Source: CAVWGP01 sp963754645 (lineage in GTDB: Bacteria > Pseudomonadota > Alphaproteobacteria > Bin65). Taken from it: a DNA stretch of 64,000 bases. Shown piece after piece: positions 36,742-44,615 of this stretch. The translations under genes were made by a program, and so were the position numbers. Under the pieces are notes generated by a model. The model did no database searches, had not been told where the DNA came from, and was given only the letters and a program-made list of their open reading frames with translations. Location: NCBI GenBank assembly GCA_963754645.1, contig CAVWGP010000006.1, positions 62,001 through 126,000 of the forward strand, read 5' to 3'. Numbering within the stretch: the first letter of the stretch is position 1; every line of letters starts with the position of its first letter.

Positions 36742-38435
36742 ATGAAAGCGTTCCGCCGAACAGTCGGCCAGGTGGCGGTAAGAACATCGATCCGGAAGCG
36801 CTCGCGATCGTTCGCGACGCGGCCAATGCGGCCGGCGTTGAGCCTCATGAATGGTTGAACCGCGCCATCCTGGAGAACGCCGGGAAAGCTGGCGCCGCGA
36901 AGCCGGTGCCGGCTCCGGGGGCCGCCGCGACCGCCGACAAATCCGCCGAGGCGATCGCGCAGCAGCTCGAACAGGCGCGCGCCGCCGCCAAAGCCCAAGG
37001 AATTCCGCTCGGCGAATGGCTCAACAGGGCGATCCTGGCCAATGCGAAAAACGTCGCGCCGCCGCCGGGCTTGACCGCGGTTGGCGGCCGAGCCGGTCTG
37101 CAGTCCTTGACGCCGGCGCACGAGACTTCGCCGACAAAATTCATGAAACGATCGCACGCGGGCGGCGTCGACCCCAAGGATTTGCAACGCGTCCGCGACG
37201 CTTTGGCGCGCGCCGATCATGGCGACAAGGACATCGACCCAACGCAGACGATCGCCGCGGCTTCGGCCGAGACGCGCCGCCGGCGCGGCGGCCGGCCGCT
37301 GATGTGGTCGGCGCTGTGCGTGCTGCTGCTGGTGGCGATCGGCATTTGGACCGTGCCCGAGCTGATGCGGCGGAAGCCCCAATGGTTCGCCTGGATCCAA
37401 GGATCGCAACCCTTGGTCACCGCCACATTGCCGAAAAAGGACGATGGCGCGGCACCGACGACCAGGGGCGAGGCCACGCCGGGCCGGCCGCCAGCGCCGC
37501 CAAGCGATACGGCCGAAGCGCCCAAGATCAACGACCCGGGCGCGCCCGACAAGCCGCCGGTGCCGGGAACGCCGGCGCCGCCCGCGGACGCGACCAAACC
37601 GAACGATACCGCCGAAGCCCCCAAGCCAGGCGATACGACGAATCCGGGCGACTCCGCCAACGCGACTCCGCCGACGCCGCCCGCGGACACGAAACCGGCG
37701 GCGCCGCCCTCCGCCAATACCGATCCGCCCAAGATCAAGGATCCAAGCACGGCGGAAACGACGCCGCGGCCGCCGACGCCGCCGGCAAACCCGGACAGCG
37801 CTCTGGCCAAGGTTCCCGCGAAGGACATGCCGCGGCCGGCGGCGCAGAATGTCGACTGGTATCGCCGGGCCGCGAACGCCGGAAACCCGGATGCGCAATA
37901 CGCGCTGGCCGAACTCCATCTTAAAGGCGACGGCGTGCCGAAGGATTTCGAGGCCGCGGCCAAGTTATTCCAGCGCTCGGCCGAGACCGGCAAACTCGCG
38001 CGCTCGCAATACGCGCTCGGCCTGCTTTATGCCCGCGGCTTGGGCGTCGCCAAGAACGACGTCGACGCCGTGCTGTGGTGGCAGAAGGCGGCGGCGCAGG
38101 GCCACAACGCGGCGATCACCCAGGTCGGGATCGCGCTGCTGACCGGGCGCGGAATTGCGAAAGACACCGAGGCGGCCCGCCGCATGCTCGAGCGCGCCGC
38201 CGAGGGCGACGAGGTCAATGCGCAATACACGCTCGGGCGCATGTACGAAACCGGCGACAGCGTGCGCCGCGATCCGGTCATCGCCATGAAATGGTTCATC
38301 CTGGCCGCCGAACAGGCGCACCCATACGCGACGCAGAAGGTGGAAGAACTTTCCACCGCCCTGCCGCGCGATCAACAGGAGCGCGCCACGGAGCTGGTTT
38401 CGGAGCACTATCGCCGCTTCCGCAAGCGGAGCTAA
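36738..38435 (+). CDS. Membrane Sel1-repeat protein with PodJ-like cytoplasmic modules
   Basis: The 565-residue protein has two copies of a short module near the N-terminus, AANAAGVEPHEWLNRAIL (about residues 31-48) and AAKAQGIPLGEWLNRAIL (about 84-101). The same kind of module (x-A-x-G-x-x-x-x-E-W-L-N-x-x-I) recurs at the N-terminus of the alphaproteobacterial polarity factor PodJ. One transmembrane helix follows (WSALCVLLLVAIGIWTVPEL, about 190-210), then a Pro/Ala/Asp-rich periplasmic linker to about 365, then four or so Sel1 repeats (GNPDAQYALAELHLKGDGV type). The plan mirrors PodJ: cytoplasmic coil, membrane span, periplasmic Sel1. It lacks the long coiled coil. Translation is coupled to the ParB-like gene. 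Confidence 0.75.
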   Translation: MNESVPPNSRPGGGKNIDPEALAIVRDAANAAGVEPHEWLNRAILENAGKAGAAKPVPAPGAAATADKSAEAIAQQLEQARAAAKAQGIPLGEWLNRAILANAKNVAPPPGLTAVGGRAGLQSLTPAHETSPTKFMKRSHAGGVDPKDLQRVRDALARADHGDKDIDPTQTIAAASAETRRRRGGRPLMWSALCVLLLVAIGIWTVPELMRRKPQWFAWIQGSQPLVTATLPKKDDGAAPTTRGEATPGRPPAPPSDTAEAPKINDPGAPDKPPVPGTPAPPADATKPNDTAEAPKPGDTTNPGDSANATPPTPPADTKPAAPPSANTDPPKIKDPSTAETTPRPPTPPANPDSALAKVPAKDMPRPAAQNVDWYRRAANAGNPDAQYALAELHLKGDGVPKDFEAAAKLFQRSAETGKLARSQYALGLLYARGLGVAKNDVDAVLWWQKAAAQGHNAAITQVGIALLTGRGIAKDTEAARRMLERAAEGDEVNAQYTLGRMYETGDSVRRDPVIAMKWFILAAEQAHPYATQKVEELSTALPRDQQERATELVSEHYRRFRKRS

Positions 38436-38906
38436 CGGAGTGCGATCGCGAACGACAGCGCCGCGAGTAGCGCGCCAGCGGTCCGAATATGGTTCCACGC
38501 CGTCCAACGCGACGCGTAAGCGGCCCATCGCCTCGCCGCGTCGGCGCAATCGGGCTCAATGACGGCCAGCGCATTGTTAAGCGGCACATTGGCGAAGATC
38601 GTTACTTTGACAGCCCCTACAAGATAGAACGCGGCACCGGCAATCAGGTGGACGGAGTTCGAACTCGGCGCGAATGACGCCGGCAATCGCGAGGCCGGCG
38701 CTCGCCGCGGCGACGGCGAAAAATGCGCGCAAGAACCAGGAACCCAGCACCGCGCGGTTGATCGCTTGCATCGCCGCGATGCTTTCGCCCGCCGCCAAGC
38801 CTGCCAGCGCGCGCATGACAAACGCGGAGAATGCGAAGAACACGCCGGCAATGAGCGCGCAGCCTAGCGCGCAAACAAGCGTCAGCACAAAGAGCGCCCC
38901 GTTCAT
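38432..38906 (-). pseudogene. DUF1772 (anthrone oxygenase-like) membrane protein, one frameshift
   Basis: From the ATG at 38906 it reads LFVLTLVCALGCALIAGVFF, a transmembrane helix with the FxAFS pattern of DUF1772, then INRAVLGSWFLRAFF. After a one-base shift near 38660 the frame gives HLIAGAAFYLVGAVKVTIFA, NVPLNNAL (the family's NVPxN motif) and WTAWNHIRTAGALLAAL. Four membrane helices and about 157 residues, as expected. The function of the family is poorly known. It ends 4 bases inside the convergent Sel1 gene and starts the 3' end of the SRPBCC/VOC island. Confidence 0.78.
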
Positions 38907-38934
38907 TTCCGTTGCCGCGCGGCTGCGCGCGCGC

Positions 38935-39420
38935 TCACGATCCGCGATGGGCGGATTCGAGTCGCGCGATGTCGAGCTTGCCCATCTGCAGCATGGCCTC
39001 CATCGTCCGCCGCGATTTCGCCGGGTCCTTGTCGTGGAGCATGTCGCCGAGTTGGGACGGCACGAGTTGCCACGACAGGCCGAACTTGTCCTTGAGCCAG
39101 CCGCAGCGGCTCGGGGCGCCGCCATCGGCGGTGAGCGCCGCCCACAGGCGGTCGATCTCCTCCTGGGTCGCGCAATCGACGAAGAGCGAGACCGCCTCGT
39201 TGAACTTGAAATGCGGGCCGCCGTTGAGGGCCATGAATTGCTGCCCGGCAAGCTCGAACGTAACCGACATGGCGGATCCTTTGGGGCCCGGTCCCGCATC
39301 GCCCCAGCGCGTGACGGAATGGATCTTGGAGTTCTCGAATAGCGAAACGTAGAGCTTTGCCGCTTCCTCGGCCTCGTTGTCGAACCACAGGAACGGCGTG
39401 ATTTTCTGCTTGGCGCGCAT
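38935..39420 (-). CDS. VOC-family protein (PhnB / 3-demethylubiquinone methyltransferase-like domain)
   Basis: The 161-residue protein begins KITPFLWFDNEAEEAAKLYV, the usual start of the PhnB-like VOC family, with FELAGQQFMALNGGPHFKF and GWLKDKFGLSWQLVP further on. It is a small cytoplasmic protein with the paired beta-alpha-beta-beta-beta fold. Members often accompany AHSA1-type SRPBCC genes and ArsR regulators, and their substrates are mostly unknown. Start chosen at 39420 where the family's N-terminus begins. Confidence 0.85.
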   Translation of the reverse strand: MRAKQKITPFLWFDNEAEEAAKLYVSLFENSKIHSVTRWGDAGPGPKGSAMSVTFELAGQQFMALNGGPHFKFNEAVSLFVDCATQEEIDRLWAALTADGGAPSRCGWLKDKFGLSWQLVPSQLGDMLHDKDPAKSRRTMEAMLQMGKLDIARLESAHRGS

Positions 39421-39485
39421 GGTCTGGTTCCTCGATCGTGACGGGGGATGGTCGGGCGCGGCGGGATCGTCGTCGCGCCGCTCGC

Positions 39486-39965
39486 TCATTTTTCGACAAG
39501 GGCCGCGAGCTGCTCGGTCGCTTTCGCCCAGCCCTCGTGGAAGCCCATTTTCTCGTGCGCCTCGCGGTCGGCGATCGTCCAGTGCCGCACCCGCGCGGTG
39601 TATTTCGTCTTGCCGCCCTGGTCCTCGAAGGCGATATCGAGGATCATGAATGCCTTCTCCGAAGGCTCCCACGCCTTGGTGAAGGCATCGGTAATAACCA
39701 GGCGCTGGTTTTCGACGACATCGAGATAGACCCCGCGACTGGGGAACTCGTTGCCGTCGGGCCCACGCATGACGATCAAGTTCAAGCCGCCCGGGCGCGG
39801 ATCGGTTTCGATCACGGGCGTCGTCCAGGGCCGCGGCGTGAACCACTGCTTGAGCAGGGCCGGGTCGGTCCAGGCCTTGAAGACCTTCTCGCGCGGCGCC
39901 TCGATGACGCGCGTCACGACGAGATCGCGGCCATCGGCGACAATGACGGTTTTCGCGGCGGTCAT
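39486..39965 (-). CDS. SRPBCC (AHSA1-type) protein 1
   Basis: The 159-residue protein has LVVTRVIEAPREKVFKAWTD near the N-terminus, GPDGNEFPSRGVYLDVV in the middle and KMGFHEGWAKATEQLAALV at the end. This matches the activator-of-Hsp90-ATPase-like START/SRPBCC fold with a hydrophobic ligand cavity. The ligand is unknown. It is the first of six SRPBCC genes on this strand within 5 kb. Confidence 0.85.
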   Translation of the reverse strand: MTAAKTVIVADGRDLVVTRVIEAPREKVFKAWTDPALLKQWFTPRPWTTPVIETDPRPGGLNLIVMRGPDGNEFPSRGVYLDVVENQRLVITDAFTKAWEPSEKAFMILDIAFEDQGGKTKYTARVRHWTIADREAHEKMGFHEGWAKATEQLAALVEK

Positions 39966-40026
39966 AGGTTTGTCTCCTGTTGCCGGTCCCGGTTCCTGAA
40001 GTCCGCAGCCTTACCGCCGGCGCAAC

Positions 40027-40563
40027 CTATCGTTCGGCTGCGGCCTTGAGGCTCGCAAGGCCGGCCTCGAAATCCGCGCCGATCATGCCGTCCATATCGA
40101 AGAAAATTCCCATGAGCTTCGAAATGAAGGGGCTGGGGCCGCGCATGGCCCAAGTCACGCCGGTCGCATCGCCTTGCGGGCGGAGCGTGAACTCGACGGT
40201 ATTGTGGGCTTCGAACGGCCGGACGAAATCCAGCTTGATCGTGACCTTGGATGGCGGCGCGGTGTCGGTGATTTCCATGCGGCCCTGGCCGACATTCTTG
40301 TCGCCGTTCCAGTCATAGACCGCGCCCTTGCCGCTCGCCGCGCCGCTATGGCTTCGCTTCATCGCGGGATCTTTCTTTTCATAGGGCGACCACGCGCTCC
40401 ACTGGCGCAAATCGGCGATGAGCGGAAAAATCTTTTCGGGCGGCGCCTTGATGCTCGCGGCGCGCTCGACGCGGAACGAGTCCGGCCGGGTCGCGGCATA
40501 GACGAGAATGACGGCGACGCCGAGGACGAGCACGCCGGCGATGATGGAAATTGTTTTGAGCAT
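40027..40563 (-). CDS. Membrane-anchored SRPBCC protein 2 (polyketide-cyclase-like)
   Basis: Start placed at the ATG at 40563 (MLKTISIIAGVLVLGVAVIL), giving 178 residues with an N-terminal transmembrane anchor. The body reads SFRVERAASIKAPPEKIFPL, LRQWSAWSPYEKKDP and GATGVTWAMRG-like text (GDATGVTWAMRGPSPF), the pattern of SRPBCC proteins with one N-terminal helix. It is not an AHSA1 type, unlike its neighbours. The ligand is not known. Confidence 0.82.
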   Translation of the reverse strand: MLKTISIIAGVLVLGVAVILVYAATRPDSFRVERAASIKAPPEKIFPLIADLRQWSAWSPYEKKDPAMKRSHSGAASGKGAVYDWNGDKNVGQGRMEITDTAPPSKVTIKLDFVRPFEAHNTVEFTLRPQGDATGVTWAMRGPSPFISKLMGIFFDMDGMIGADFEAGLASLKAAAER

Positions 40564-40586
40564 CGAATTCTCCAATCGAATAGCGG

Positions 40587-40999
40587 TTAGCGCTCGGCGA
40601 TGACCATCCATGAGACGCCGAAACGGTCGGCGACCGTGCCGAAGCGCGCGGCGAAGAAAGTCTTGCCCATCGGCATCTGCACCTGGCCGCCCTCGGCGAG
40701 GGCGGCGAAGAGGCGCTCGGCCTCGGCCAGTTCGGCGCCGCCAGCGAAAGCGAGACGCCCTGGAAGCTCGGCTTGCCGAGGCAGCGCCCGTCCGACGCCA
40801 TCAATTGCGTATCGCCGACGCGAAAGCTCGCATGCATGACCTTGCCTTCGGCGCCGGGCGGAACCATGCCGGGCGGCAACGGTTCGGGGGCATCCTTGAA
40901 GCGCATCAGTGTCTCGACCTTGGCGCCGAGCGCCTGCTTGTAGAACTCGAGCGCTTCCTCGCAGCGTCCGTCGAAAGACAGATAGGGTTGGATTTGCAT
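40587..40999 (-). pseudogene. VOC-family protein (PhnB-like), one frameshift
   Basis: From the ATG at 40999 the protein reads IQPYLSFDGRCEEALEFYKQ and MHASFRVGDTQLMASDG, the PhnB-like VOC start. After a one-base shift near 40735 it ends RLFAALAEGGQVQMPMGKTF and FGVSWMVIAER, the family's standard C-terminus. Rejoined length about 137 residues, as expected. It is distinct from the VOC gene at 38935. Confidence 0.78.
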
Positions 41000-41035
41000 G
41001 GGGTTTCCTTTCGAATGTTGTGGTTGAAGCTGAAC

Positions 41036-41536
41036 TCATAGCTTCGCCAGATAACCAGCGAGCTGGTCGAAAGTTCCGGTCCAGCCCTGCTGCATCGAAT
41101 CGCGCCCCTCCGCGAATGTCTTGCGCTCGAGCGCGCTCGCCTTGTGCGGCGCCCACCGGACGGCGATCTTGGTCTTGCCGCCTTCATCCTCGAAGGTCAC
41201 GATCGACAGAATTTCGAGCGGCCAATTGGGCGACCACGGGTGGCGGACGACGTTGGCCTTTTCGTCCGCGAAAGACACGATGAAGACCAGCCGCTCCGGC
41301 GCCACGATCTCGCGGAAGATGAACTTGCCCCAGATGTTCGTGCCGTCGGGCGCCCGCATCCCGTAGTGGAAGACGCCGCCGGGCCGAAGGTCGATTTTGC
41401 AGGAGAGCCGCTCGAAACCCTTCGGCCCCCACCACCGCGCCAAATGATCGGCCTCCGTCCACACCTTCCACACAAGCGCGCGCGGCGCGTCGAAGACGCG
41501 CGTGATTTCGAAGGCCTCGTCGTTCGTTGCCGTCAT
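41036..41536 (-). CDS. SRPBCC (AHSA1-type) protein 3
   Basis: The 166-residue protein begins (from 41536) with FEITRVFDAPRALVWKVWTE and has WWGPKGF, YGMRAPDGTNIWGKFIFREI and QQGWTGTFDQLAGYLAKL. The AHSA1-type SRPBCC fold is clear. It is a close paralogue of the protein encoded at 41862, with near-identical start and end motifs, so local duplication is likely. Confidence 0.87.
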   Translation of the reverse strand: MTATNDEAFEITRVFDAPRALVWKVWTEADHLARWWGPKGFERLSCKIDLRPGGVFHYGMRAPDGTNIWGKFIFREIVAPERLVFIVSFADEKANVVRHPWSPNWPLEILSIVTFEDEGGKTKIAVRWAPHKASALERKTFAEGRDSMQQGWTGTFDQLAGYLAKL

Positions 41537-41621
41537 CTTGCATTCCTTCGCTGCTCGACCAAGTACTTGAACATGCGATCGATCGTCCGCTCTTGCGAAA
41601 CTGTCCGAAATCTTGCGGCTC

Positions 41622-41837
41622 CTATTCGCGCCAGAACGGCTTGCGCGCCTCGGCGAGCGCATCGCTTCGGCTGATGCCGATGTCCTTCAGAATATGGTCG
41701 CTGAGCGCTTCGAGCGCATGCCGCTCCTCGGCCCTTTGCTGCCACCGCAGCAGCGCCGCGAATAGCCGCTCCGGCCAGAGCCTGATCCGTGTCCAGGCGT
41801 TGGAAGGCGGTTGGAGCGTTCGGGCGCGGTCGTGCAT
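41622..41837 (-). CDS. DUF1127 small protein
   Basis: A 71-residue basic protein ending LEALSDHILKDIGISRSDAL, which is the DUF1127 (YjiS-like) signature (L-x-D-x-G-x-x-R). Alphaproteobacterial DUF1127 proteins are short and Arg-rich; some affect phosphate metabolism or bind RNA. It sits between two paralogous SRPBCC genes, unexpected for this family. Role here unknown. Confidence 0.85.
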   Translation of the reverse strand: MHDRARTLQPPSNAWTRIRLWPERLFAALLRWQQRAEERHALEALSDHILKDIGISRSDALAEARKPFWRE

Positions 41838-41861
41838 GGCGTCTCCTTTCGAGCGGCGGGA

Positions 41862-42383
41862 TCAAAGCTTCGCCAAATATCCGCCGAGCTGGTCGAAGGT
41901 GCCGCCGTAGCCCTGCTCCATCGAGCGCAGCAGACTGACGAAGACCTTGCGCTCATCGTCGCTGGCGCCATGCGGCGCCGAGCGGAGCGTCAGGCTCGTT
42001 CCACCGCGCTGCTCGGCAAAGGTCACGGTATTGAGCATTTCGAGCGGCAGGGATTGATTGAAGGGGCCGCGCGTGATGCCGCAGGTTTCGTTCGAGAAGG
42101 AATTGAGCCAAGCCAGGCTCTCCGGCGGCTCGATCGCGCGATAGAGAAAGCGGCCCCACATTGTCGTGCCGTTCGGGAACTTCATCGCATAGTGGAAGAA
42201 GCCGCCGGGGCGGAACTCCAGCCGCGCGACCTCGAGCTTGCAGCCCTTCGGCCCCCACCACCGCGCCAGATGCTCGGCCTCGGCCCAGGCTTTCCACACC
42301 AGCGCGCGCGGCGCGTCGAAGGCGCGCTCGATGACGAATTCCTCGATCTGCGTCGTTTTCATGGCAAGCTGTCCCGCAGTCAT
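41862..42383 (-). CDS. SRPBCC (AHSA1-type) protein 4
   Basis: The 173-residue protein carries FVIERAFDAPRALVWKAWAE, WWGPKGCKLE, FHYAMKFPNGTTMWGRFLY and EQGYGGTFDQLGGYLAKL. It parallels the product at 41036 throughout. A later start at Met8 (MKTTQIEE, 42362) is equally likely and would give 166 residues, the same as its paralogue. Ligand unknown. Confidence 0.85.
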   Translation of the reverse strand: MTAGQLAMKTTQIEEFVIERAFDAPRALVWKAWAEAEHLARWWGPKGCKLEVARLEFRPGGFFHYAMKFPNGTTMWGRFLYRAIEPPESLAWLNSFSNETCGITRGPFNQSLPLEMLNTVTFAEQRGGTSLTLRSAPHGASDDERKVFVSLLRSMEQGYGGTFDQLGGYLAKL

Positions 42384-42396
42384 CCTCGCGCGCCCG

Positions 42397-42864
42397 CTAA
42401 TTCATCGTTTCGCCCGCAAGCAGCTGCCCCAATCGCGCGAACTCGGCCGACCACTCCATGGCGAAGCGATCGCGGGTCGCGTGGTCCGGAATGAGTTCGT
42501 GCCTGAGCCTGAGGCGCGTGTCGCCGCCGGCTTGCGCGAAATCGAGCGTGACGCGGGTCTCGCCCACGGCGGCGTGCGGCCCGTCGAACCATGCGGACTG
42601 CCACACGATCCGGATCGGCCGGTTCACTTCGACGAAACGCGCCGCGCAGCGGGTCACGGCGCCGGTCCGCTCGTCGCGCATGGCGAGCGCCCAGCCGCCG
42701 CCGACGCGTGCATCGACCGTCATCTCGACGATCCGATTGCGCGCGGTCGACCAGATGCGGCGCAGCATCGCCGGATCGAGAAACGCGTCGAAGAGCGTCG
42801 CCCGATCGACGGCGAAGGTGCGATCGAGCTCCAGGGCGGTGGTCGGATCGAGCAGGCCATCCAT
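42397..42864 (-). CDS. SRPBCC (AHSA1-type) protein 5
   Basis: Start chosen at the ATG at 42864, where MDGLLDPTTALELDRTFAVD begins the fold; the open frame further upstream is only overlap with the next gene. The 155-residue protein has DAFLDPAMLRRIWST, VGGGWALAMRDERTG and EWSAEFARLGQLLAG. It is more divergent than copies 3 and 4 but keeps the helix-strand order of SRPBCC proteins. Confidence 0.8.
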   Translation of the reverse strand: MDGLLDPTTALELDRTFAVDRATLFDAFLDPAMLRRIWSTARNRIVEMTVDARVGGGWALAMRDERTGAVTRCAARFVEVNRPIRIVWQSAWFDGPHAAVGETRVTLDFAQAGGDTRLRLRHELIPDHATRDRFAMEWSAEFARLGQLLAGETMN

Positions 42865-42875
42865 GACGCGTCTCC

Positions 42876-43235
42876 TTATCTTGCGACCACGATTTTGAAT
42901 CCGCCATAGATCATGCGCTTCGCATCGAAGGGCATCGACTTGCCGTTCATCATCGCGGCGAGACGCGGATCCTTCATCACCTTGGCGTTGACCCGGTCGC
43001 GGTGCTGGCGCGACTTGTAGGCGATCCAGGAGAACCACGCTTCTTCGTCGGCTTTGAGCTTGACGCTGCGCGGGAACGAGGTGCGCTTGCCCCAGCTCAC
43101 ATCGTCGGCGAGGCATTCGACACAGGCGAGCGCGCCGTGCTCGCGCCAGATCTTCGCGGACTTCGCGGCGAGGCGGCTGTAGACCGCGCGTTTCGATTTC
43201 GGCACCGGTACGACAAATCCGTCGACGTAGCGCAT
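42876..43235 (-). CDS. DUF1428 family protein
   Basis: The 119-residue protein starts MRYVDGFVVPVPKSKRAVYS, the DUF1428 signature, and ends DAKRMIYGGFKIVVAR, also typical. GGAGG lies just before the ATG at 43235, which fixes the start. The fold is a dimeric ferredoxin-like alpha+beta barrel. The family often accompanies ArsR/AHSA1/VOC genes. Function unknown. Confidence 0.88.
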   Translation of the reverse strand: MRYVDGFVVPVPKSKRAVYSRLAAKSAKIWREHGALACVECLADDVSWGKRTSFPRSVKLKADEEAWFSWIAYKSRQHRDRVNAKVMKDPRLAAMMNGKSMPFDAKRMIYGGFKIVVAR

Positions 43236-43290
43236 GGTTCCTCCGTATTCGGTTTCATTCCAGTTCGATCGGCCGCCGGCGCGACTTCCA

Positions 43291-43785
43291 TCAGGCGAGC
43301 CGGCTTTGCGCGCGCGAAGCGAGATAGGCCGCGAGACCGTCGAGCGATTCGGACCAGCCGCCCGCATGGCCGTCGCGCGCCGCCAGCGAATCGAACGCCG
43401 CCTGATGGAAGGTGAGCCTCGTGCGGCCGCTTTCGTCGGCAAAGATAACCGTCACAACCGTTTCGTGGCCCGGCCGGCCCGCGGCGTCGAGCCAGGCATG
43501 GGTGAAGACGAGGCGCTCGTTCGGCACGATCTCGCGATAGCTGCCGCGCAAGCGGAAATCCTGGCCGTCGGGCGAGCGCATGTCCATGTGCCACGCGCCG
43601 CCGGCGCGAAGCTCGCCGCCGGCCGAGACGACGGTGAATTCCCTGGGGCAGCACCAGCGGCTCATGTGCTCGCCAGTGGTCCACATCTCGTATACAAGCG
43701 GGCGTGGGCCCGAGAATACGCGGGTGATCGTGAGCTCGCGGTCCGACGCCGTCCTAGGTGCTTGCCTATTCGCTCTTGCTGCCAT
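43291..43785 (-). CDS. SRPBCC (AHSA1-type) protein 6
   Basis: From the ATG at 43785 the 164-residue protein reads LTITRVFSGPRPLVYEMWTT, MDMRSPDGQDFRLRGSYREI and FDSLAARDGHAGGWSESLDG, an AHSA1-type SRPBCC protein. Its start lies 20 bases inside the arsR-like gene, so the two are translationally coupled. ArsR-AHSA1 pairs are common in alphaproteobacteria. This is the first SRPBCC gene of the island in transcription order. Confidence 0.87.
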   Translation of the reverse strand: MAARANRQAPRTASDRELTITRVFSGPRPLVYEMWTTGEHMSRWCCPREFTVVSAGGELRAGGAWHMDMRSPDGQDFRLRGSYREIVPNERLVFTHAWLDAAGRPGHETVVTVIFADESGRTRLTFHQAAFDSLAARDGHAGGWSESLDGLAAYLASRAQSRLA

Positions 43786-44140
43786 TTCGCTTTCCTTTCG
43801 CACTGCTTGATCGCCCCCTTGCCTGGAGCTCGCGAAGATAGTCGTCGAGCCGGTCGAAGCTGGCTTCCCAGGCGCGGCGATAGAGCTCGACCCAGTCGGC
43901 GACTTTCTTGAGCGGCGCGGCATTGAGCCGGCAGGGCCTGAACTGGGCATCGCGCCCGCGCGATACCAACCCCGCGCTCTCAAGAACCTTCAAGTGCTTC
44001 GAGATCGCGGGCTGGCTGAGATCGAACGGCTCAACCAGTTCATTGACCGAGGCAGTGCCGAGCGCGAGCCGCGCCAGGATCGCCCGCCGGGTCGGGTCCG
44101 CGAGGGCCGCGAAGGTTGCGTTGAGTGCATCCGAGTCCAT
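43766..44140 (-). CDS. ArsR-family transcriptional regulator
   Basis: From the ATG at 44140 the 124-residue protein is a winged helix: FAALADPTRRAILARLALG, ASVNELVEPFDLSQPAISKH (recognition helix) and LKVLESAGLVSRGRDAQF. There is no metal-binding ELCV box, so it is of the metal-independent class usually paired with AHSA1 proteins. An ATG 13 codons upstream is in frame but would start inside the palindrome, so I prefer 44140. It overlaps the SRPBCC gene by 20 bases and probably controls the whole island. Confidence 0.87.
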   Translation of the reverse strand: MDSDALNATFAALADPTRRAILARLALGTASVNELVEPFDLSQPAISKHLKVLESAGLVSRGRDAQFRPCRLNAAPLKKVADWVELYRRAWEASFDRLDDYLRELQARGRSSSAKGKRNGSKSE

Positions 44141-44143
44141 CGA

Positions 44144-44197
44144 TCGCCCTGTATATAGCTGATTGATTATATAATCCATTAGCTATATACAGGGCGA
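44144..44197. promoter_or_regulatory. Nested palindrome upstream of the ArsR-like gene
   Basis: TCGCCCTGTATATAGCT (44144-44160) and its exact reverse complement AGCTATATACAGGGCGA (44181-44197) flank a spacer whose centre is itself a perfect 12-base palindrome, GATTATATAATC (44165-44176). All three share the same centre at 44170.5. The A+T-rich core could hold a promoter. The site touches the regulator's start codon, so autoregulation by ArsR is the simplest reading. A very stable RNA hairpin is also possible. Confidence 0.75.
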
Positions 44198-44615
44198 CTG
44201 ATAACCGAGTCAAGTGCCGATTCGCGCCGCGCTATTGGCCTCGCTGCCAGGCGCTGGCGTGACCGAGATCGAGCGGCCCGGCGCCAGCGACGACGCGCGC
44301 TTGCGGACCGCGCTTCTTGAAAACAGCGGACGGCAAGCAAATCACCGGCAGCGTCGATTGCAACTTCGCCGCTTCCGCAAGCGGCGCTAACGGCGCGGCG
44401 GATCAGTCCGAATTCGGCTGATTGCTTCAGCGCGCCCTATTGTGCAATTTCGGCGCATGAATTCTGGACCCCGGCTCGGTGGCCGGGGTGACGGTGTTTT
44501 TTCCAGGTCATCGATCAAAAATTACACTGCCACCCCGGCCACCGAGCCGGGGACCAGGTGCAGGGGGAAGCGCATTCGGCGCGCTCGGTGGCGAAGCAAT
44601 CGACCGAACGCCGGA
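44198..44615. other. 420 bp without a gene, containing a long hairpin repeat
   Basis: No supported gene lies here. The right half holds the inverted repeat at 44466-44555. The left half is ordinary high-GC sequence. The gap separates the ArsR-controlled island from ispE. Confidence 0.5.
44466..44555. repeat. Long near-perfect inverted repeat (dispersed-element type)
   Basis: GGACCCCGGCTCGGTGGCC begins the left arm (44466-44497), and the right arm (44524-44555) ends with its mirror, matching at about 29 of 32 positions, with a 26-base A+T-rich loop. Palindromes of this CCCCGGCTCGG...CCGGGG type are a common dispersed repeat of alphaproteobacteria. It lies 3' of ispE and could also end its transcript. 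Confidence 0.7.
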
